Notes: a model not told the origin generated them from the sequence alone. A stretch of 64,000 nucleotides of DNA from Betaproteobacteria bacterium (GCA_016194905.1 JACQAP010000026.1:154418-218417); one strand, 5' to 3'. Shown: positions 26,865 to 35,767, counted from the first letter of the stretch. Numbers and translations: made by a program.

Positions 26865-29498
26865 TTGAACGATCGCCGCCCCGATTCGGCCGCTTGGCAG
26901 AACATCGTTCGCCGGCTGTTGTTCGACCACACCGTGTTGGTGCTGGCCTTGCTCGTCGTCGCGACGACGGCGGTGGCGTTTTGGCATTTGAATCAACTGC
27001 AGAATCAGTTGGTCGCCGCAATGGCGGTGCAAGGGACGCGCCTGCAGGCCGAAACCCTGGAGGAGCTGCGCACGGTCTATACCGCGGAGGTGGTGGAGAA
27101 AGTGCGTGGGCACGGCATCGCTGTGACCCACGACTACGAGGGAAAGGACAAAACGATCCCGCTGCCGGCCAGCCTGACCATGGAGCTGGGCCGGCGCATG
27201 AGCGCGCGCGGTTCAGGCCTGAGCATACGGCTCTATAGCGAATACCCCTTCCCTTGGCGCAAGGATGGCGGCCCCCATGACGCCTTCGAACGCGACGCCC
27301 TTAACGCTCTCAAAAGCAATCCCAAGCAGCCGTTTTATCGCATGGAGCTATTGCAGGGGCAGCCAGTACTTCGCTACGCGGTGGCTGACCTGATGCGCGC
27401 CCCATGCATTTCCTGTCATAACACCCTTGCGACGAGCCCAAAGACCGACTGGAAGGTAGGCGACGTGCGAGGCGTGCTGGAATTTACCCGTTCCTTTAAC
27501 CCCACCGTGGGAGTGGCGCGATCGGGCTTGCGGGAGGCGTTCGGCTGGATGACTCTCGTCGCGGCACTGGCCTTGGCATGCGTGGGCGTGATATTCGGCA
27601 AGCAGCGCCAGCATGCCAGGAGATTGGCCGCCGAAGTCGCAGAGCGCAAACGGGTCGAGGAAGACCTGATGGCGAGCGTCTCGCGCGCTGCCGCCATGGA
27701 CGAAGCCTCGCCCTTGGGCACGTTCGTCACGGATGCGCAACAGCGCTGCCTGCACCTGAACCCGGCGTACGAAAAAATTACCGGGTATTCCGCTCAAGCC
27801 GTGCTGGGATCGGCCTGGAGCGCGGGCATCCATCCCGATGATCGTGATCGCGTGCTAGCCCGGTGGCGGGACGCCTTGGGGCACGACCGCATCTTCGACG
27901 CCGAATGCCGCTTTCTGCGCGCCGACGGATCGGCCACGTGGGTGAGTTGCAAGGCCGCGCCCATGATGAGCGGCGGGCAGCTTCTCGGCTACGTCGGCAC
28001 TCTTGAAGACATCAGCGAGCGCAAAAATGTGGAGCGGATGAAGAACGAATTCGTCTCCACTGTGAGCCACGAGCTGCGCACCCCCTTGACCTCCATCATG
28101 GGATCCCTGGGCCTGCTGGCAGGCGGCGCGAGCGGCGCGCTTTCCGCCGAGGTAAGAACGCTGGTGGACATCGCCCGCAAGAACAGCGAACGGCTGGTTC
28201 GCCTCATCAACGACATCCTCGACATCGAAAAAATCGAATCCGGCCGCATGCAGTTCGAACTGCTGCCGCGGGAGCTGCAACCGTTGGTGGAGCAGGCAGT
28301 CGCGGCCAACCGTGCCTATGCCGAGCAGTTCGGCGTGTCTTTTGCGATCGCAGCGCAGTTGCCCGGCGCCAAGGCTCGGGTGGATGCCGATGGCATGATG
28401 CAGGTCATGACCAACCTGATGGCCAACGCCGCCAAGTTCTCCCCCCACGGCGCCACCGTGGAGCTGCGGCTCGGCCGCGAAGGCGACATGATCCGCCTCG
28501 CCGTCAGCGATCGCGGGCCGGGCATACCGGAATCGTTCCGCGACAAGGTGTTCGAGAAATTCTCCCAGGCCGACGCCTCCGACTCCCGCAAGAAGGGAGG
28601 TACCGGCCTTGGACTATCCATCACCAAGGCGATCGTGGAAGCCATGGGCGGCAGCATTGGCTTCGTCACCGGCGAGGGGCAGGGCACCACTTTCTATTTC
28701 GATCTGCCCGAGTGGGTCGAACCGGAGCCCGTCGCCGCCCCTGTGTTTCCCACCGCCGCCGCCCTTCGACCCAGAGTGCTGGTATGCGAGGACGACCGCG
28801 ACGTTGCCACCCTGCTTTGCATGATGCTCGGCAATGCCGGCTACAATGCCGTGCCCGCCTACGACGCAGCGTCCGCCCGGCGGCTGCTCGCCGAACACAG
28901 CTTTGTCGCTATGACCCTGGATATTCGCCTGCCCGACCTTGACGGCAGGGCTTTGCTGCGTGAGCTGCGCGCCGATCCCGCTACTCGGGAACTGCCCATC
29001 GTGGTCGTGTCGGCGAACCTGCGGGCGACCCCCCGGGCCGACGAGGGCGATGGGCTGGGCGTGGTGGACTGGATTCCCAAGCCGATCGACCCGGACCGAC
29101 TGCTCAACGCCATGCGCCGCGGAACCCACGCCGTCACGGACGGCAGGAGCCGCGTGCTCCACGTGGAGGACGACCCCGACCTCCGCCACGTGGTGGCATC
29201 CCTGTGCGCGGAGGTGGCCGAGTTCGAGGGCGCCGCCAGTTTCCGTGAAGCCGCGGAGCTGCTATCGACCCGGCGCTATGACCTCGTCATCCTGGATGTC
29301 GAGCTGCCGGATCGTTCCGGCTGGGATCTGTTGCCCCTCATCGACCAGCAGGCACCCCCGCCACAAGTGTTGGTGTTCTCGGGTAGCGAGCTGTCCGCCG
29401 CAGATTCCGGCCGCGTGGCCGCGGCCTTGGTGAAATCCCATGTGTCGAACCCGGAACTTCTGGAAGCCATCCGGGCGCTTACTGGCAAGGCCCAATGA
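26865..29498 (+). CDS. Hybrid sensor histidine kinase with a CxxCH-containing (Tll0287/DUF3365-like) sensor, PAS and two receivers
   Basis: This 877-residue inner-membrane kinase starts at TTG 26865 after AAAGGG. The order is TM1 (22-42), a periplasmic sensor (about 45-225) with a c-type heme motif CISCH at 181-185, TM2 (228-245), PAS (about 280-385) and HisKA with His402 in SHELRTPL. A HATPase domain follows (NLMANAAKF; GTGLGLSI), then receiver 1 with Asp686 and receiver 2 with Asp811. The sensor resembles the Tll0287/DUF3365 domain, which can bind heme c. That would make it a redox or gas sensor; heme attachment is inferred from the motif and periplasmic location. It is followed by a lone receiver and an Hpt-REC-REC-GGDEF protein. 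Confidence 0.88.
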   Translation: MNDRRPDSAAWQNIVRRLLFDHTVLVLALLVVATTAVAFWHLNQLQNQLVAAMAVQGTRLQAETLEELRTVYTAEVVEKVRGHGIAVTHDYEGKDKTIPLPASLTMELGRRMSARGSGLSIRLYSEYPFPWRKDGGPHDAFERDALNALKSNPKQPFYRMELLQGQPVLRYAVADLMRAPCISCHNTLATSPKTDWKVGDVRGVLEFTRSFNPTVGVARSGLREAFGWMTLVAALALACVGVIFGKQRQHARRLAAEVAERKRVEEDLMASVSRAAAMDEASPLGTFVTDAQQRCLHLNPAYEKITGYSAQAVLGSAWSAGIHPDDRDRVLARWRDALGHDRIFDAECRFLRADGSATWVSCKAAPMMSGGQLLGYVGTLEDISERKNVERMKNEFVSTVSHELRTPLTSIMGSLGLLAGGASGALSAEVRTLVDIARKNSERLVRLINDILDIEKIESGRMQFELLPRELQPLVEQAVAANRAYAEQFGVSFAIAAQLPGAKARVDADGMMQVMTNLMANAAKFSPHGATVELRLGREGDMIRLAVSDRGPGIPESFRDKVFEKFSQADASDSRKKGGTGLGLSITKAIVEAMGGSIGFVTGEGQGTTFYFDLPEWVEPEPVAAPVFPTAAALRPRVLVCEDDRDVATLLCMMLGNAGYNAVPAYDAASARRLLAEHSFVAMTLDIRLPDLDGRALLRELRADPATRELPIVVVSANLRATPRADEGDGLGVVDWIPKPIDPDRLLNAMRRGTHAVTDGRSRVLHVEDDPDLRHVVASLCAEVAEFEGAASFREAAELLSTRRYDLVILDVELPDRSGWDLLPLIDQQAPPPQVLVFSGSELSAADSGRVAAALVKSHVSNPELLEAIRALTGKAQ

Positions 29499-29510
29499 CG
29501 GGAGACACCG

Positions 29511-29906
29511 ATGGCAGATGACGAACCCTTGCAGCGGATTCTGTACGTGGAGGACGAGCCCGATATCCGGGCGGTGGCCCGCATCGCCCTTGAGACCGTG
29601 GGCGGCTTCCAGCTTCTGGTGTGCGGCTCCGGGCAGGAGGCGCTCGCCGCCGCCCCGGCATTTGCCCCCGATCTCATCCTGCTGGACGTTATGATGCCCG
29701 GCTTGGACGGCCCGTCCACGCTTGCCGCTCTGCGCGCCCTGCCGGCGTTCGAGAACACCCCGATCGTGTTCATGACCGCGAAGGTGCAGGCCCACGAATT
29801 GGTCCGCTATCGACAGATGGGCGCGCTGGACGTGATCCCCAAACCCTTCGACCCCATGACCCTGGCGGCGACGGTGCGCGGCATCTGGGCCACGCGCCGC
29901 GGATAA
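29511..29906 (+). CDS. Single-domain response regulator (CheY-like)
   Basis: The 131-residue protein is one receiver domain with no output. It has the acidic pocket VEDEPD (residues 13-18), the phospho-acceptor Asp59 in LILLDVMMPG, a conserved Thr/Ser position in VFMTAK and the PKPF lysine motif. It begins 12 bp after the hybrid kinase and 12 bp before the diguanylate cyclase gene, so all three share an operon. It probably shuttles or drains phosphoryl groups in this relay. Confidence 0.92.
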   Translation: MADDEPLQRILYVEDEPDIRAVARIALETVGGFQLLVCGSGQEALAAAPAFAPDLILLDVMMPGLDGPSTLAALRALPAFENTPIVFMTAKVQAHELVRYRQMGALDVIPKPFDPMTLAATVRGIWATRRG

Positions 29907-29918
29907 AATTCCACCGAC

Positions 29919-31547
29919 ATGAGTTCCGGCGAAGAAATCGCTGAGCAGCTACGCCTCCTGCGGGAGGGCTACGCGCGCGAGCTCCCGGCCAAGCTGGCGC
30001 TGCTGGAGCAAACGTTTCGCAACCGCCGAGACGAGGGCGCGTTGCGGAAGCTGCGCCACCTCGCGCACGGGCTGGCCGGGTCGGGGGCCACCTTCGGCTA
30101 TCCCGAGTTGTCCGAAGCGGCGCGGCGACTAGAGATTGTCGTCGACGCCGCGCTCGCGGCGGGGCAACACCTGAGCGAGGCGCAAAGCGAATCCAGTGCC
30201 GATTTGCTCGAAGCCCTTTACCGCGCTGCGCGGCAGCCCGCCGTGAGCACGCCGTCCCTGGTAGAGCCGAAGACCGTCCAGCCCGGCGTTGCAAGAAAGC
30301 TTATCTATCTTGTAGAGGACGACGCTGAGTTGGCCGCTAACCTGGCGTTGCAGCTCGGCCACTTCGGCTACCGGGTCAGGACTTTCGCAACGCTCGAACA
30401 GCTCTCCGAAGCCGTGGCCGACCCGGCGCTGGCCGCCGTCGTCATGGACATCATCTTTCCCCAGGGTGAACTGGCCGGAGTGGAAGCCGTCGTGGATCTC
30501 TCCAAGGCCAAGCGCCTCGTGGCGCCCGTTGTCTTCATGTCCGTTCGCGGCGACCTGCCCGCCCGGCTCGCCGCCGCTCGCACGGGAGCTGCCGCCTACT
30601 TCGTGAAACCGCTGGAGGTCGACGCCCTGGTCAGTGCGCTCGACGGCCTGACCACGGACCAGCCGCCTGAGCCCTATCGGGTGCTGATCATGGACGACAT
30701 CGAATCCCTGGCCCAGCACTACGCCTACACTTTGCGATCGGCGGGAATGCTTACCGACGTGGCCACCGACCCGATGCAGATCCTCACCCATTTGGCCGAC
30801 TTCAAGCCCGAACTCGTGCTCATGGACATGTACATGCCGGGCTGCACCGGGGCGGAACTCGCCGGCGTGATCCGCCAACTGGATTATTATAATGTGATAC
30901 CCATCGTGTTCCTGTCCGCGGAAGGCGATCCCGGCAAGCAGTTGGCGGCAATGGCACTGGGGGGCGACGACTTCCTCACCAAACCCATCGCGCCGGAACA
31001 TCTGATTTCCGCGGTATCGGTGCGGATTCAGCGCTACCGCACCTTGCACGGCTACATCGAGCGCGACGGCCTCACGGGCTTGTTCAACCACGCCGCCACC
31101 AAGGAACACCTGGCCGTGGAGACCGCAAGGGCGGCGCGGAAGAACCATACCTTTTCTTTCGCCATGATCGACATGGACAACTTCAAAGCGGTCAACGACG
31201 CCTACGGCCATCTTGCCGGGGACCGGGTGTTAAAAAACTTCGCCAAGCTCTTCAGGCAGCGCCTGCGCAAGACCGATATCATCGGACGCATGGGCGGCGA
31301 GGAATTCGCCGCGATCCTGCCGGACACTCGAGGGGTGCAAGCAATGGATCCGTTGGACGAACTGCGGGAGGCCTTCTCGCGTGTGCGACAGTACGCTGAC
31401 GATGGCCGCGAGTTCACCACCACTTTTAGCTGCGGGATCGCGGAATACCGCAGAGGAGCGCGCGCCGACGCGGTCAACGCCCTGGCAGACCAAGCCCTCT
31501 ACCAAGCCAAGCAGGCTGGTCGCAATCGCATCGTGATTGCGGGTTGA
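29919..31547 (+). CDS. Hpt-REC-REC-GGDEF diguanylate cyclase
   Basis: The 542-residue protein has four modules. An Hpt domain (about 1-105) carries the phospho-His in HLAHGLAGSG (His50). Receiver 1 (about 128-245) has Asp177 and receiver 2 (about 253-370) has Asp303. The GGDEF domain (about 380-542) has active site GGEEF (459-463) and an allosteric I-site RKTD five residues ahead. It should make c-di-GMP under phosphorelay control, with feedback inhibition. The Hpt supplies the histidine step missing from the hybrid kinase upstream. Location is cytoplasmic. Confidence 0.92.
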   Translation: MSSGEEIAEQLRLLREGYARELPAKLALLEQTFRNRRDEGALRKLRHLAHGLAGSGATFGYPELSEAARRLEIVVDAALAAGQHLSEAQSESSADLLEALYRAARQPAVSTPSLVEPKTVQPGVARKLIYLVEDDAELAANLALQLGHFGYRVRTFATLEQLSEAVADPALAAVVMDIIFPQGELAGVEAVVDLSKAKRLVAPVVFMSVRGDLPARLAAARTGAAAYFVKPLEVDALVSALDGLTTDQPPEPYRVLIMDDIESLAQHYAYTLRSAGMLTDVATDPMQILTHLADFKPELVLMDMYMPGCTGAELAGVIRQLDYYNVIPIVFLSAEGDPGKQLAAMALGGDDFLTKPIAPEHLISAVSVRIQRYRTLHGYIERDGLTGLFNHAATKEHLAVETARAARKNHTFSFAMIDMDNFKAVNDAYGHLAGDRVLKNFAKLFRQRLRKTDIIGRMGGEEFAAILPDTRGVQAMDPLDELREAFSRVRQYADDGREFTTTFSCGIAEYRRGARADAVNALADQALYQAKQAGRNRIVIAG

Positions 31548-31780
31548 TGTGCTGAAGGCTCTCCGTCGCCCACTGAGATCACCTCGGACCAGTGCCCGGT
31601 TTCATCCTGTTTGGCGCCCCAAGAAAACACGAGAATTGTATTCGCGTTGTTGTGCCGTGATCGTGACACCGTTCGATCAGATAGCAGCGTTTGTTTCTTG
31701 TGTGACACGGGCCAGCACAATGGCAAGCGTTACAAATGATTGATTCAAAAATTACGCAATCACCAAAAATCGACCCTTAG
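31548..31780. other. Island right end, no gene seen
   Basis: These 233 bp between the cyclase stop and the right att repeat carry no credible coding frame. I see no clear terminator either. Confidence 0.5.
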
Positions 31781-31818
31781 TCCAACGGTCGCAAGTTCGA
31801 ATCTTGCACGGCCCACCA
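31781..31818 (+). repeat. att site, right: displaced tRNA-Lys(CTT) 3' end
   Basis: An exact 38 bp copy of the tRNA-Lys(CTT) 3' end including CCA, with ten further partly matching bases on its 5' side. No complete tRNA can be folded here. It defines the right border of the island. Confidence 0.9.
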
Positions 31819-31826
31819 GAAACAAG

Positions 31827-31860
31827 AAGGGGACGGCATCTGCCGTCCCCTTCCTTTTTA
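31827..31860 (+). terminator. Terminator, probably the original tRNA-Lys(CTT) terminator
   Basis: A 12 bp stem (AAGGGGACGGCA with TGCCGTCCCCTT) is followed by CCTTTTT. It lies 9 bp past the displaced tRNA 3' end, as expected if the island separated the tRNA from its own terminator. Confidence 0.85.
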
Positions 31861-31868
31861 CGTCGCCG

Positions 31869-32040
31869 CATCAAAAACTGGTCAGGTATTGCGCCAGCGC
31901 CTCGATTTGTTCATCGGTCAGGTTCTTGACGGTGGGACCCATGACGTCGCTGAATCGAGTTCTTGCGCTGCCCTTCCTTGAAAGCCTTGACGGGCGGATT
32001 GGCGCGGCCTGCATGCCCGGCAGTGTAGACTGGCCGTCGC
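31869..32040 (-). pseudogene. Cytochrome c (c553/c4-like) remnant, frameshifted
   Basis: On the minus strand, pieces of a class I cytochrome c appear in two frames. STLPGMQAA is in one, VKAFKEGQRKNS in another, and MGPTVKNLTDEQIEALAQYL returns to the first and then stops. In intact family members these pieces run on continuously as the C-terminal half. The heme CxxCH region is missing. At least two frameshifts and an N-terminal truncation show that the gene is dead. Confidence 0.7.
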
Positions 32041-32072
32041 CACCGACCGCCATCGCTGCGATTCCAACTCTC

Positions 32073-32903
32073 ATGTCCGACAACCATCATGTCCTGGCGT
32101 TTTACAGCCGCCATCCGATTTCCCGAGACCAGATTCTCGCGCAGCTCGGCGCCCGGCGCGGCCATCTCGACGGACTCACGCCGGAGGATTTGTTTGCCTA
32201 TGACCAGGACCACTACGGCGGGCTGTCGGTCGTGGATGCGCTGGCTGAACGCGCGCTCATCGGCAGCGGCAGCCAGGTCGCGGATTTCTGCGCGGGCCTG
32301 GCCGGTCCGGCGCGCTATCTCGCCCACAAGTACGGCGCCATCGTCACCTGCATCGAACTCAATCCGCATCGTGCGCCGGGCGCGGCGGATCTCACGCGAC
32401 GGGTCGGTCTCGCGCAGCGCGTGCGCATCGTGCGCGGTGACGTCATGCGCGTGCCGCTGGCCGCGCAAACCATGGATGCCGTCATCAGCCAGGAAGCGCT
32501 GCTGCACGTACCGGACAAACGCGTTGCGCTGTCGGAAGCCTACCGCGTGCTCAAGCGCGGCGGACACCTTGCTTTCACCGACTGGGCGGAGCACCGGCGG
32601 TTGGATAAAACGGACTCCGAGTCGATGTGGCGCGGCATCGCCGCGCAGTCCGTGCAGAGCTTCGTCAGCTATCCGCAGATGCTGCGCGAGATCGGCTTTC
32701 GCAATGTAACCGTCGAGGACCTGACCGCGGACTGGGGAAGAGTCCTCGAAGAGCGTTTTGCGATGTATCGCAAACTGCGCGAAGAAACCATGCGGCTTGG
32801 CACGCCGGCCGGCGACGAGGAGTTTTACCGCTCCTATGCCCGCCTGGTCGCGCTGGTACAGGAGGGCACGCTCGGCGGCGGGCGTTTCACGGCCGAGAAA
32901 TGA
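32073..32903 (+). CDS. SAM-dependent methyltransferase
   Basis: The 276-residue protein is a class I Rossmann methyltransferase. It has motif I VADFCAGLAGPARYLAHKYG, the acidic residue in TCIELNPHR, and motif IV-like MDAVISQEALLHVPDK. The layout, with an N-terminal YDQDHYGG segment, resembles sarcosine/dimethylglycine or small-molecule methyltransferases of the UbiE group. I chose ATG 32073; the frame is open upstream but without domain similarity. The substrate is unknown. Confidence 0.83.
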   Translation: MSDNHHVLAFYSRHPISRDQILAQLGARRGHLDGLTPEDLFAYDQDHYGGLSVVDALAERALIGSGSQVADFCAGLAGPARYLAHKYGAIVTCIELNPHRAPGAADLTRRVGLAQRVRIVRGDVMRVPLAAQTMDAVISQEALLHVPDKRVALSEAYRVLKRGGHLAFTDWAEHRRLDKTDSESMWRGIAAQSVQSFVSYPQMLREIGFRNVTVEDLTADWGRVLEERFAMYRKLREETMRLGTPAGDEEFYRSYARLVALVQEGTLGGGRFTAEK

Positions 32904-32983
32904 GTGAGTCATGCCGGCGTTACGCGTGAGCCATTCATCCGACCCTGACACGTATAATTCAACAATAAAAACCGGGAGGCATC

Positions 32984-33823
32984 GTGCGTTTATGCACCAT
33001 CAAAAGGGACGGGCGGGAGCAGGCCGCAGTGGTCACTTCGTCGGGCATCGTTCCGGTCGCAGCGATCAACACCCAGTTGCGCAAATCCTGGCCGGACGAT
33101 TTGCATGCACTGATCCTGCAGGGCATCGACTGGCGCATCCTGAGCGATGCCGAGCAGACGCTGGCGAAGCTCGATCCGGCTGCCGTGCAATACGGCCCTT
33201 TGTACCGGCACCCGCGCAAGATACTCGGCATCGGCCTGAACTATCGCGACCATGCGGCCGACCTGAACGCGCCGTATCCGACCGAGCCGGCCTCGTTCAT
33301 GAAGTGCGACAACACCATCATCGGTCCCGGAGAGGCCATCGAGCTGCCGCCGCAATCCGAGCGGGTGACCGCCGAGGCCGAAATCGGCGTGATCATCGGC
33401 CGACTCTGCCGCAGCGTATCCGAGCAGCAGGCGCCTGACTACATTGCCGGCTACTGCCTGATCCTGGACATGACTGCGGAAGACATCCTGCAGAAGAATC
33501 CGCGATTTCTCACGCGCTCCAAGAATTTCGACACTTTTTTCTCGTTTGGCCCGGAACTGATCACGCCTGACGAAGTGCCGGACGTGCTTAAGGTGAAGGT
33601 GGGCACGTACAACAACGGCAAGCTGCATCGCGAGAACATCGTCGCGAACATGGCCTTCCCGCCCTACTACCTGGTCTCATTCCACTCGCACGTCGCGACC
33701 ATGTATCCCGGCGACATCATCAGCACCGGTACCCCCGGCGCGGTCGTGATCCGCGACGGCGATCTGGCTGAATGTCGTATCGACGGACTCGGGAGGCTGT
33801 CCAATCCAGTCAGAAAGCGGTGA
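32984..33823 (+). CDS. Fumarylacetoacetate hydrolase (FAH)-family protein
   Basis: The 279-residue protein starts at GTG 32984 after GGGAGGCATC. It has the FAH fold signature KILGIGLNYRDHAADLNAP, the metal-binding AEAEIGVIIG with acidic ligands, and GDIISTGTPGAV near the C-terminus. Family members cleave C-C bonds of, or decarboxylate, 2-oxo acids in aromatic catabolism. No aromatic pathway genes surround it, so the substrate cannot be assigned. The solute-binding protein gene follows. Confidence 0.88.
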   Translation: MRLCTIKRDGREQAAVVTSSGIVPVAAINTQLRKSWPDDLHALILQGIDWRILSDAEQTLAKLDPAAVQYGPLYRHPRKILGIGLNYRDHAADLNAPYPTEPASFMKCDNTIIGPGEAIELPPQSERVTAEAEIGVIIGRLCRSVSEQQAPDYIAGYCLILDMTAEDILQKNPRFLTRSKNFDTFFSFGPELITPDEVPDVLKVKVGTYNNGKLHRENIVANMAFPPYYLVSFHSHVATMYPGDIISTGTPGAVVIRDGDLAECRIDGLGRLSNPVRKR

Positions 33824-33980
33824 GGCGCCGCTCGCTGCGTAAACGAAAGCGACAGGCCGGCGTTGAGGCACTGCGATAAGATGGAAGCCGTGCGCTGCAG
33901 GCCGGCAACGAGAACACGGCCGAGGCAGGATGGCGCCCGAAGCGATAACGTACAAAACACCATTCCACTGAGGAGCAACC

Positions 33981-35231
33981 ATGCAATTCGGTAAAGTTTG
34001 TCGCGGCCTGTTCGGGCTGCTGGCGATGTTGCAGTTGGGCGTTGGTGCCTTTGCTGCAGACACGATCAAAATCGGCTTCATGGACCCGTTGTCCGGGCCG
34101 TTCGCGAACGTCGGCGAGCACGGCGCCCGTGAAGCATTGCTGGCGATCGAAGGTGTCAACGCCGCTGGCGGCGTGCTTGGCGGCGCCAAGTTCGATCTGG
34201 TGACGTTCGACACCAAAAGCAGCCCCCAGGAAGCGCTGATTTCGCTGAAGCAGATGACCGACCAGGGACTGCGCTACTTCTTCATGGGCAACGGCTCCAA
34301 TGTGGCAATCGCCCTGTCAGACGCCGTGAGCAAACACAATGCTCGCAACCCCGACCAGTCGATCCTGTTCCTGAACTACGGCGCGGTCGATCCGAGCCTG
34401 ACCAACGACAAGTGCAGTTTCTGGCATTTCCGTTTCGATGCGGACACGGACATGAAGATGCAGGCCCTGACCAACTACGTCTCCGGGCAGAAGCAGATCA
34501 AGAAGGTCTACCTGATCAACCAGGACTATGCTTTCGGCCAGGGCGTTTCCAGGGCCGCCAAGGCGATGCTGGCGCAGAAGCGCCCTGACGTCGAAATCGT
34601 CGGCGACGACCTGCACCCAATCGGCAAGGTGAAGGACTTCGCGCCCTATGTTTCGAAGATCAAGGCCTCCGGCGCGGACAGCGTCATCACCGGAAACTGG
34701 GGGGTCGACCTGTCGCTGCTGGTCAAGGCCGCCAAGGAGTCTGGCCTGAAGGCGGATTTGTTTACGTATTATTCCGGCATCGTCGGCGGCCCGACGGCCA
34801 TCGGCCAGGCCGGCGAGGATATCCGCCAGGTCAGCATGTGGCACACCAACTATGGCGGCAAGGACTCGGATGCGCTGACCGAGGCCTACCGCAAGCGTTT
34901 CCCGGATGTGAAAGACGACTTCTTCTTCCTTTCGCTGAAGAACGGCGTCGAGATGCTGGCCAAAGCGATGAATCAGGCCAAGTCGACTGATCCCGCGAAA
35001 GTGGCCAAGGCGCTTGAAGGCATGAAGCACCAGGGCATCACCGGCGAAGTCGAGATGCGCGCCGACAACCACCAGCTGGTCCAGCCGCTGTTCATCTCCA
35101 GCTTCGTGAAGGCGGGCAGCAAGGGCGTGAAGTACGACGTCGAACGCACCGGGATGGGATTCAAGACCGAGGGCCGCATCGAGGCAAAAGACACCGCATT
35201 GCCGACCACCTGCAAGATGGAGCGGCCGTAA
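33981..35231 (+). CDS. Branched-chain amino acid-type ABC transporter substrate-binding protein
   Basis: The 416-residue periplasmic protein has a signal peptide ending after AFAAD. It also has the type I binding-protein pattern IKIGFMDPLSGPFANVGEHGAREALLAIE, with GGVLGGAKFDLVTFDT next. The Shine-Dalgarno GAGGAG precedes ATG 33981. It belongs to the LivK/LivJ family, which also binds urea, amides and aromatic acids. No permease or ATPase genes (livHMGF) are adjacent, so it is an orphan binding protein here. Confidence 0.9.
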   Translation: MQFGKVCRGLFGLLAMLQLGVGAFAADTIKIGFMDPLSGPFANVGEHGAREALLAIEGVNAAGGVLGGAKFDLVTFDTKSSPQEALISLKQMTDQGLRYFFMGNGSNVAIALSDAVSKHNARNPDQSILFLNYGAVDPSLTNDKCSFWHFRFDADTDMKMQALTNYVSGQKQIKKVYLINQDYAFGQGVSRAAKAMLAQKRPDVEIVGDDLHPIGKVKDFAPYVSKIKASGADSVITGNWGVDLSLLVKAAKESGLKADLFTYYSGIVGGPTAIGQAGEDIRQVSMWHTNYGGKDSDALTEAYRKRFPDVKDDFFFLSLKNGVEMLAKAMNQAKSTDPAKVAKALEGMKHQGITGEVEMRADNHQLVQPLFISSFVKAGSKGVKYDVERTGMGFKTEGRIEAKDTALPTTCKMERP

Positions 35232-35249
35232 CGGCGTCGAAGGGGCACA

Positions 35250-35275
35250 AAAAGGCCGCGGAAACGCGGCCTTTT
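35250..35275. terminator. Bidirectional terminator
   Basis: An 11 bp stem (AAAAGGCCGCG with CGCGGCCTTTT) with a GAAA tetraloop. It serves the binding-protein gene on the plus strand and the small secreted protein on the minus strand. Confidence 0.85.
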
Positions 35276-35281
35276 ATTTCG

Positions 35282-35506
35282 TCACATCCGCTTCGCCGAC
35301 GGCGGGAACGTGTAGCGAACGCGGTTTTTCCTTGCCGGGCGAATCGGCGTCACTTCATCGTTTGTTGCGGTGCTCTTAGCCGCATCCGCCCTCGAAGTGG
35401 CTTGATCGCCAGATTTGCCGATTGCGTTGCTGGGCGACTTCGGCTCCGCGGCCATTGCCGGAATCGAAAGGGCGATGCTCAACAACAGGATGTGCTGTGT
35501 TCGCAT
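35282..35506 (-). CDS. Small secreted protein, unknown function
   Basis: The 74-residue product has a signal peptide (MRTQHILLLSIALSIPAMAA). It is followed by a short, polar, basic mature part of about 54 residues ending RVRYTFPPSAKRM, with no cysteine. ATG 35506 has GAGGG about 8 bases upstream, which supports this start over the longer frame to 35563. I do not recognise the family. It ends at a shared terminator. Confidence 0.55.
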   Translation of the reverse strand: MRTQHILLLSIALSIPAMAAEPKSPSNAIGKSGDQATSRADAAKSTATNDEVTPIRPARKNRVRYTFPPSAKRM

Positions 35507-35716
35507 GGCGTTGTCCCTCGGTGACTGCGCTACCCGTGCCCGCAGCCGCAATTCGTGTGCCATCGGCAGATCGAACGAAAATCAGCCGTTTAGCGATAGG
35601 CTTCAGAAGAGGGAAGTCGTTCGACAGCGACAGGCTCTGCAGTGTCGAACCCGAAACATCGGCAAATTCGGAAAAAAGAGGTTGTCGCCGAACGACCGTG
35701 CCGGCGAACAGGGGTG

Positions 35717-35762
35717 CCACCCTTCTCCGCTCGCGGGGGAGGGCCCGCGAGCGGAGGGGTGG
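35717..35762. repeat. GC-rich imperfect palindrome
   Basis: A hairpin with 17-19 bp arms (CCACCC...CTCGCGGG paired with CCCGCGAGCGGAGGGGTGG, two extra bases on the left) lies 3' of the small membrane protein gene. It has no T-run. The C-rich/G-rich style resembles the palindrome inside hemW. Confidence 0.6.
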
Positions 35763-35767
35763 TACTG

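Noticed and set aside
31740-32072. 111-codon N-terminal extension of the methyltransferase
   Set aside because: It would run through the att repeat, the tRNA terminator and the cytochrome relic. The family start fits ATG 32073.
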